This document shows positions 60,126-64,000 of a DNA stretch of 64,000 nt, piece after piece; the first letter of the stretch is position 1; the number at the start of each line of letters is the position of its first letter. The translations under genes were made by a program, and so were the position numbers. The DNA comes from Streptosporangium brasiliense (GTDB lineage: Bacteria; Actinomycetota; Actinomycetes; Streptosporangiales; Streptosporangiaceae), in the NCBI RefSeq assembly GCF_030811595.1, contig NZ_JAUSRB010000002.1, forward strand, positions 7,874,001-7,938,000, in the 5' to 3' direction. The notes beneath the pieces are model-generated. The model made no database searches and was not told the origin of the DNA. It saw nothing but the letters and a program-made list of their open reading frames with translations.

Positions 60126-61151
60126 TCACAACGGCACCCCGAACGCCCGCAGCCCGCCCAGCGCCCGGCCCTCCTCGGTGTGCCAGACCGGCGCGGCCCG
60201 CACCACCATGACCTCCACCTCCAGGCCCGGATACGCCTTGTCGACGTCCACCACCACCCCGTCCAGCGTCGAGATCATGCAGATCTGGTCGGGCGCCATG
60301 GCCGCCACCGCGCCGTCGGCGAGCGCGAGCACGACCTCGTTGTGCGCCTCCAGCCGGACCAGCCTGCCCAGCCCCTCGGTCTCCTGGACCACGATGCTGG
60401 ACGGCAGCGACGGCAGCGACCGGTCCCCGCCGTAGCCGGTGCTTCCCCCCACCTCGGCGATCCGGCCCCTGCACAGGGTCCGCACGCCGTACGGCGCGGC
60501 GAGGGAACGCGGGGCGCCCGGGACGCCCGCCGCCAGCAGGCGGCCGACCGTGCCGGGGACCAGGACGCGCGACAGGACCTCGGCGGACATCGGGTAACAG
60601 GCGGCCAGCGCCCAGCCGCCCAGGGCCAGGACCAGGGGGCGGGCCAGCTCCTCCACCCGGCCGGACCCGGTGTCGAGCCCGACCAGGTCCCCGGTGGGAC
60701 CGGCGAGTTCGAGCGGCGTGGCGGCGACCCCGCCCAGGGTGTAGGTGGTCTGCTCGATCAGCGGGAACACCCGCCCGGTGCCGTCGCCGTCCACCAGCGG
60801 CACGCCCAGCAGCGCCGCGGTGATCACCGGCAGCAGCGCGTTCTCCGCGGCCAGGTTGAGCGCCACGACCGCGCCGGCCCGCCGGCCGAGCCGGCGCTCC
60901 AGCGCGTGGACCACCCGGCGGGGCTCGTCCCCCCGGGGCAGTTGCTCGCCGAGCGCCGTGGTGGAGCCGTAGAGGCTGACCGCGACGCAGAGCGTCTCCG
61001 GCGGCAGGGCTCCCGCGTCGACCACCGGCACCCCGGCGCCCAGCACCGACGCGGCCCAGTCGAGCGCGACCTGGAAGGACGAATCGGCCGCGCCGGTGGC
61101 GAACAGCCGCGACCCGGCGGCGAAGGCGGCGAGCGAGCCGGAGTCGATCAC
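60126..61151 (-). CDS. DUF917-family protein
   Basis: 341 aa. The DUF917 pattern is visible: LLGVPLVDGDGTGRVFPLIE (Asp-Gly-Asp), ELARPLVLALGGWALAACYP and a C-terminal domain with APDQICMISTLDG. DUF917 proteins accompany hydantoinase/HyuA genes and probably bind or process the same cyclic substrates. Together with the next gene it may form a heteromer. Confidence 0.85.
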   Translation of the reverse strand: MIDSGSLAAFAAGSRLFATGAADSSFQVALDWAASVLGAGVPVVDAGALPPETLCVAVSLYGSTTALGEQLPRGDEPRRVVHALERRLGRRAGAVVALNLAAENALLPVITAALLGVPLVDGDGTGRVFPLIEQTTYTLGGVAATPLELAGPTGDLVGLDTGSGRVEELARPLVLALGGWALAACYPMSAEVLSRVLVPGTVGRLLAAGVPGAPRSLAAPYGVRTLCRGRIAEVGGSTGYGGDRSLPSLPSSIVVQETEGLGRLVRLEAHNEVVLALADGAVAAMAPDQICMISTLDGVVVDVDKAYPGLEVEVMVVRAAPVWHTEEGRALGGLRAFGVPL

Positions 61152-61209
61152 GCCGATCCCCCTCCCGGCGTCACCACGGAGCTCCCGGCATCACCACGCG
61201 GACGGTAAC

Positions 61210-62334
61210 TCATGGGGGCGCTCCCTCCGCCTTCACCTGCACCCGGTAGAGGCCGTCGGGCAGGTAGGAGAGCGGGTTCACGACCGTGGTGGCGACACGG
61301 GCGGATCCGGGGGCCGCTCCGGCGCTCACCACGCGGGTCAGCGCCTCGTCGCGGGCGTCGTCGATCGCCCGGTCGAGCTCGGCGCGGCCCCGGGCGTGCA
61401 CGATCCGCTCCACCTCGGCGGTGGGCCCGGCCAGCGCCGCCCCGTAGGCCACGGCCAGCTCCGCCCGCTCCGGCACCTGCCAGCCCGGGCCCGCCTCCCG
61501 CGCGCGGGGCCCCACCGCGACGCCCCCCGGAGCCTGCACGGACATCGGCAGCGGCACGTTGACCGGGACGCCGGTGTCGCGCCGCCCCCCGGTCCTGGGC
61601 ACTCCCCCGGCCACGAGACCGGTGCGCACCCTCGTCCCCCGCTCCTGGACCACGGTGTCGGCCAGCCCGGCCAGCGCCGCGCCGCCGCGCAGCGCGCAGG
61701 TGAAGGCGCCCAGATAGCAGACCAGCGGGTAGCGGCGGAAGTAGGGGGCGGAGACCAGGCCCGTCCCGGTCCTGGCGAACAGCAGCGGCGTCCCCGGGAA
61801 GTCACGGGCCATCCGGCCGGTGATCCGGTCCGCGATCCGGTCGGCCTCCGGGCCGAGCGCCGCGTTCAGGATCGCGCTGTTCTCCCGCTCCCGCAGCCCG
61901 GCCCGGCCGAACTCGTACGACAGGGTGATCCGCGCCCCGGGCACCTCGGCCGTGATGATCTCCGCGACGGCCAGCTCGTGATCGGCCACCACCGGCGAGC
62001 CGGTCGCGGTCACCGCGAAGTCCGTCAGGCCGCATCCGGCGGCGAAGCGGGCCACCGCGCCGGCGTCCAGCTCGGCGATCGGCCGCCCGGTGAGGCTGTG
62101 GCCGCCCCGGACGACCGTCGCCGTCCCCGAATCCGGCGGCCAGCCCACCAGGGGGCCGAGGCCCGGCGGGCACGGCCCGGCGACCCTGATCGCCGCGACC
62201 CCGGCCCGCCGTACCGTGTCGAGGTCCACCGCGACCGACACCGCCCGGGCCGCGCCGACCGGCTCCGTCAGGGCACCGTCCCGGACGGCCGCCACCACCG
62301 GCGCGTGCCCTCCGAGATCGACACCGAGGATCAT
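61210..62334 (-). CDS. hydantoinase A N-terminal-like protein
   Basis: 374 aa. MILGVDLGGHAPVVAAVRDG resembles the first ATP-binding strand of HyuA, but the second phosphate motif (GGTSxD) is not evident; FRRYPLVCYLGAFTCALRGG and later AVAYGAALAGPTAEVERI are family-like. Half the HyuA length. ATG overlaps the MFS stop (ATGA). With DUF917 it may form a simpler ring-opening enzyme. Confidence 0.75.
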   Translation of the reverse strand: MILGVDLGGHAPVVAAVRDGALTEPVGAARAVSVAVDLDTVRRAGVAAIRVAGPCPPGLGPLVGWPPDSGTATVVRGGHSLTGRPIAELDAGAVARFAAGCGLTDFAVTATGSPVVADHELAVAEIITAEVPGARITLSYEFGRAGLRERENSAILNAALGPEADRIADRITGRMARDFPGTPLLFARTGTGLVSAPYFRRYPLVCYLGAFTCALRGGAALAGLADTVVQERGTRVRTGLVAGGVPRTGGRRDTGVPVNVPLPMSVQAPGGVAVGPRAREAGPGWQVPERAELAVAYGAALAGPTAEVERIVHARGRAELDRAIDDARDEALTRVVSAGAAPGSARVATTVVNPLSYLPDGLYRVQVKAEGAPP

Positions 62335-63638
62335 TCCAGGCCGCGTCCCTCGGTCTCCGGCAGCGGTACGGCCAGCAGCGCCGTCACCACCATGAACGCG
62401 TTGATCACCAGCATGGTCGCGGTGAAGCCGGTGGCGTGGGCCAGCAGCACCCCCACCGCGGACGGGGCGACGGTGGTGGCCACCAGCTGGGAGGCCGTCG
62501 CCCACGAGTAGCCGGTGCCGCGCAGCGCGGTCGGGTAGAACTCGCCGTTCCAGGTGTTCCACACGCCCCAGGCGCCCAGGCTGAAGAACGACAGGACGAA
62601 GTTGCCCACGTAGAGGCCGGTCATCGTGGACGCGGTGGCGAAACCCAGCCCGCCGAGGGCCGCGGCCACCACGTAGACCAGGAAGACCTTCTTGCGGCCG
62701 AAGCGTCCGGTGAGCAGCGACGCGCTGACGTAGCCGGGGATCATCATGAGCGCGCTGAGCGCCGCGAAGCCGAGGCTCGCGTCCATGCTCAGGCCCTTCT
62801 GCTGCAGCAACGTGGGCAGCCAGGTCTGCAGGCCCCAGTAGCCCCAGTTGAAGGAGAAGTTGAGCAGCAGCATCACCACGGTGATCATGCGGAGCCTGCC
62901 GCGCAGCAGGTCCAGCGGGTGGCCGGCGCGCTCGGTGGTGACCGTGAAGACCGCGTCGGCGTCGGGACTGCCCAGCGCGCGCAGCACCGCCCGCGCCTCG
63001 TCCTGGCGGCCCCTGGCGGCCAGCCAGTAGGGCGACTCGGGCATCCAGGCCCTGATCGCGAACGCCCACAGGCCCGCCACCGCGCTGGCGACGACGACCA
63101 CGTGCCATCCGAGGTCGCCCAGCCAGACCGAGGCGCCGATGGCGGCCAGCATGCCGATCGGCCAGCCGATCGACAGGTAGACCGCCGCCCGGCCCCGGCT
63201 CCTGGTGGGCAGCAGCTCCAGGAAGTAGGGGAAGGTGACGGTGTAGACACCCGCCAGGGCGAGCCCCGAGGCCACCCGCAGCGCGATCAGGGTCTCCACG
63301 TTCGGCGCGAACGCCGAGGCCAGCGCGATCACCCCGTAGGCGGCCAGGGACCAGAAGCAGGCGGGCCGGCGGCCGATCCGGTCGGCGACCGGCCCCCACA
63401 CCAGCGCGCCGGGGATCATGCCGAACGCGACGGCCGACAGCACCAGTCCGATCCCGGCCTCGTTGACGCCGAAGGCCGTGCCGAGGTCTCCGGACACGTA
63501 GATGAGGGCGAGCTGTTCCCAGGACTCGATGACGAACGCGACGAACAGCGCCAGCGCGATCAGGATGTGTCTGCGGGTGAACGGCATCCGGTCGAAGGCG
63601 GCGCCGATGGGCAGCGTCCGGGTTTCGGTGGCGGTCAT
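62331..63638 (-). CDS. MFS transporter (sugar/aromatic-acid type)
   Basis: 435 aa, twelve helices. GALVWGPVADRIGRRPACFW (motif A), RVASGLALAGVYTVTFPYFL, PESPYWLAARGRQDEARAVL (typical of AAHS/SP-type) and RFGRKKVFLV after helix 8. ATG at 63638. First gene of the minus-strand catabolic operon; probably imports the cyclic substrate. Confidence 0.9.
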   Translation of the reverse strand: MTATETRTLPIGAAFDRMPFTRRHILIALALFVAFVIESWEQLALIYVSGDLGTAFGVNEAGIGLVLSAVAFGMIPGALVWGPVADRIGRRPACFWSLAAYGVIALASAFAPNVETLIALRVASGLALAGVYTVTFPYFLELLPTRSRGRAAVYLSIGWPIGMLAAIGASVWLGDLGWHVVVVASAVAGLWAFAIRAWMPESPYWLAARGRQDEARAVLRALGSPDADAVFTVTTERAGHPLDLLRGRLRMITVVMLLLNFSFNWGYWGLQTWLPTLLQQKGLSMDASLGFAALSALMMIPGYVSASLLTGRFGRKKVFLVYVVAAALGGLGFATASTMTGLYVGNFVLSFFSLGAWGVWNTWNGEFYPTALRGTGYSWATASQLVATTVAPSAVGVLLAHATGFTATMLVINAFMVVTALLAVPLPETEGRGLE

Positions 63639-63772
63639 GGGGCTCCTCGGGAGGGGGGCGCGAAGTCTTGCCGCACCATAGGTCCAGCCCCCTCCGGAAG
63701 AACTGTGCACTCCGCCCGCCGGACCCGGCACCAGGCGTGCAGCAGGCCCTGCCGCTTCAGGATATCCGCAGG

Positions 63773-64000
63773 TCAGATCGTGTTCTCATGGATGTGCACG
63801 ATGAGCCACTCCCCCTCGACGAGCCGCAGCACCGCGGTGGTCCGCACGATCTCCGGCTCGCCCTCGGCGAAGTCCACACGGAGCAGGTAGCGGGCCAGGG
63901 CCGTCTCCCCCCAGACGTCGACGACCTCGTCGTGGGCGCGCACCCCGGTCTCCTGCGGGCCGTCGGCGGGCCGGGCGTCCCGGACCTTGTCCAGCTGCGC
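63773..64000 (-). CDS. SnoaL/NTF2-like protein, cut by the window edge
   Basis: 76 residues to the edge: AQLDKVRDARPADGPQETGV, VVDVWGETALARYLLRVDFA, then VLRLVEGEWLIVHIHENTI and stop. This is the C-terminal half of a DUF4440/SnoaL-like domain. Start lies beyond 64000. Confidence 0.75.
   Translation of the reverse strand, partial: AQLDKVRDARPADGPQETGVRAHDEVVDVWGETALARYLLRVDFAEGEPEIVRTTAVLRLVEGEWLIVHIHENTI

Overview
The window is high-GC actinobacterial chromosome. GTG and TTG starts, ATGA stop/start overlaps, apparent leaderless genes, an F420-type oxidoreductase, AfsR/SARP, XRE-cupin, HxlR and PucR regulators, a kinase-WD40 protein and DUF917/hydantoinase genes all point to a Streptosporangiales-like actinomycete such as Streptosporangium or Nonomuraea. 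The genus is inferred. Nothing in the sequence names it, and no tool was run.

Left part (1-5.9 kb): a 5'-truncated FAD monooxygenase behind an EamA permease, a decayed 2-hydroxyacid dehydrogenase, a divergent TetR / alpha-beta hydrolase pair with two palindromic operators, a small secreted protein and a PAP2 phosphatase. The 5' end of the PAP2 gene, its divergent promoter and the first part of the neighbouring gene ('gene X') lie in a 500-bp segment (5406-5905) that recurs almost unchanged at 18027-18526.

Island (5.9-18.0 kb): between the two 500-bp copies lies about 12.1 kb. It starts with a Tn3-type terminal repeat and the front of a Tn3 transposase broken by an in-frame stop and a truncation. 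It ends with a tyrosine recombinase fused in frame to the PAP2 N-terminus. The cargo looks like a cell-envelope copper/redox system. A histidine kinase and response regulator face an operon of a 42-aa leader, a PHM/DBH-like type II copper monooxygenase lipoprotein and a DoxX-Tat-Rieske fusion. An MMPL transporter, a DUF1772 remnant, a small membrane protein and a Tat/lipobox multicopper oxidase follow. This is the best candidate here for an undescribed system.

18.3-32.5 kb: intact gene X, an F420-type/hemerythrin fusion, a relic resembling a tRNA 3' end next to 10-bp tandem repeats, an unrecognised 411-aa gene, an HxlR / luciferase-family / quinone oxidoreductase group, a palindrome-rich control region, a frameshifted EmrB/QacA-type exporter, a doubly broken thioredoxin-reductase-like gene, an XRE-cupin regulator, a methyltransferase with a His-rich tail, and a run of gene remnants ending in a large unknown membrane protein.

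32.5-45.8 kb: a GPP34 protein, an APC permease with a coupled acetyltransferase, a SAM methyltransferase with TetR, an AfsR/SARP gene split by an in-frame TGA at a probable Trp codon, a broken FMN reductase, an AAA ATPase, a Ser/Thr kinase with extracellular WD40 repeats, a Crp/Fnr regulator and a Pycsar-effector-like membrane protein. A 20-bp inverted repeat separates the kinase gene from the Crp gene.

45.9-64 kb is better preserved: two SGNH esterases flanking a DesK/DesR-like pair, isochorismate synthase, a trypsin-like lipoprotein, MerR, DedA and YigZ. A hydantoinase/oxoprolinase-type catabolic block closes the window: HyuA, HyuB, PucR, DUF917, a HyuA N-domain-like protein and an MFS permease. 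A partial SnoaL-like gene runs off the right edge.
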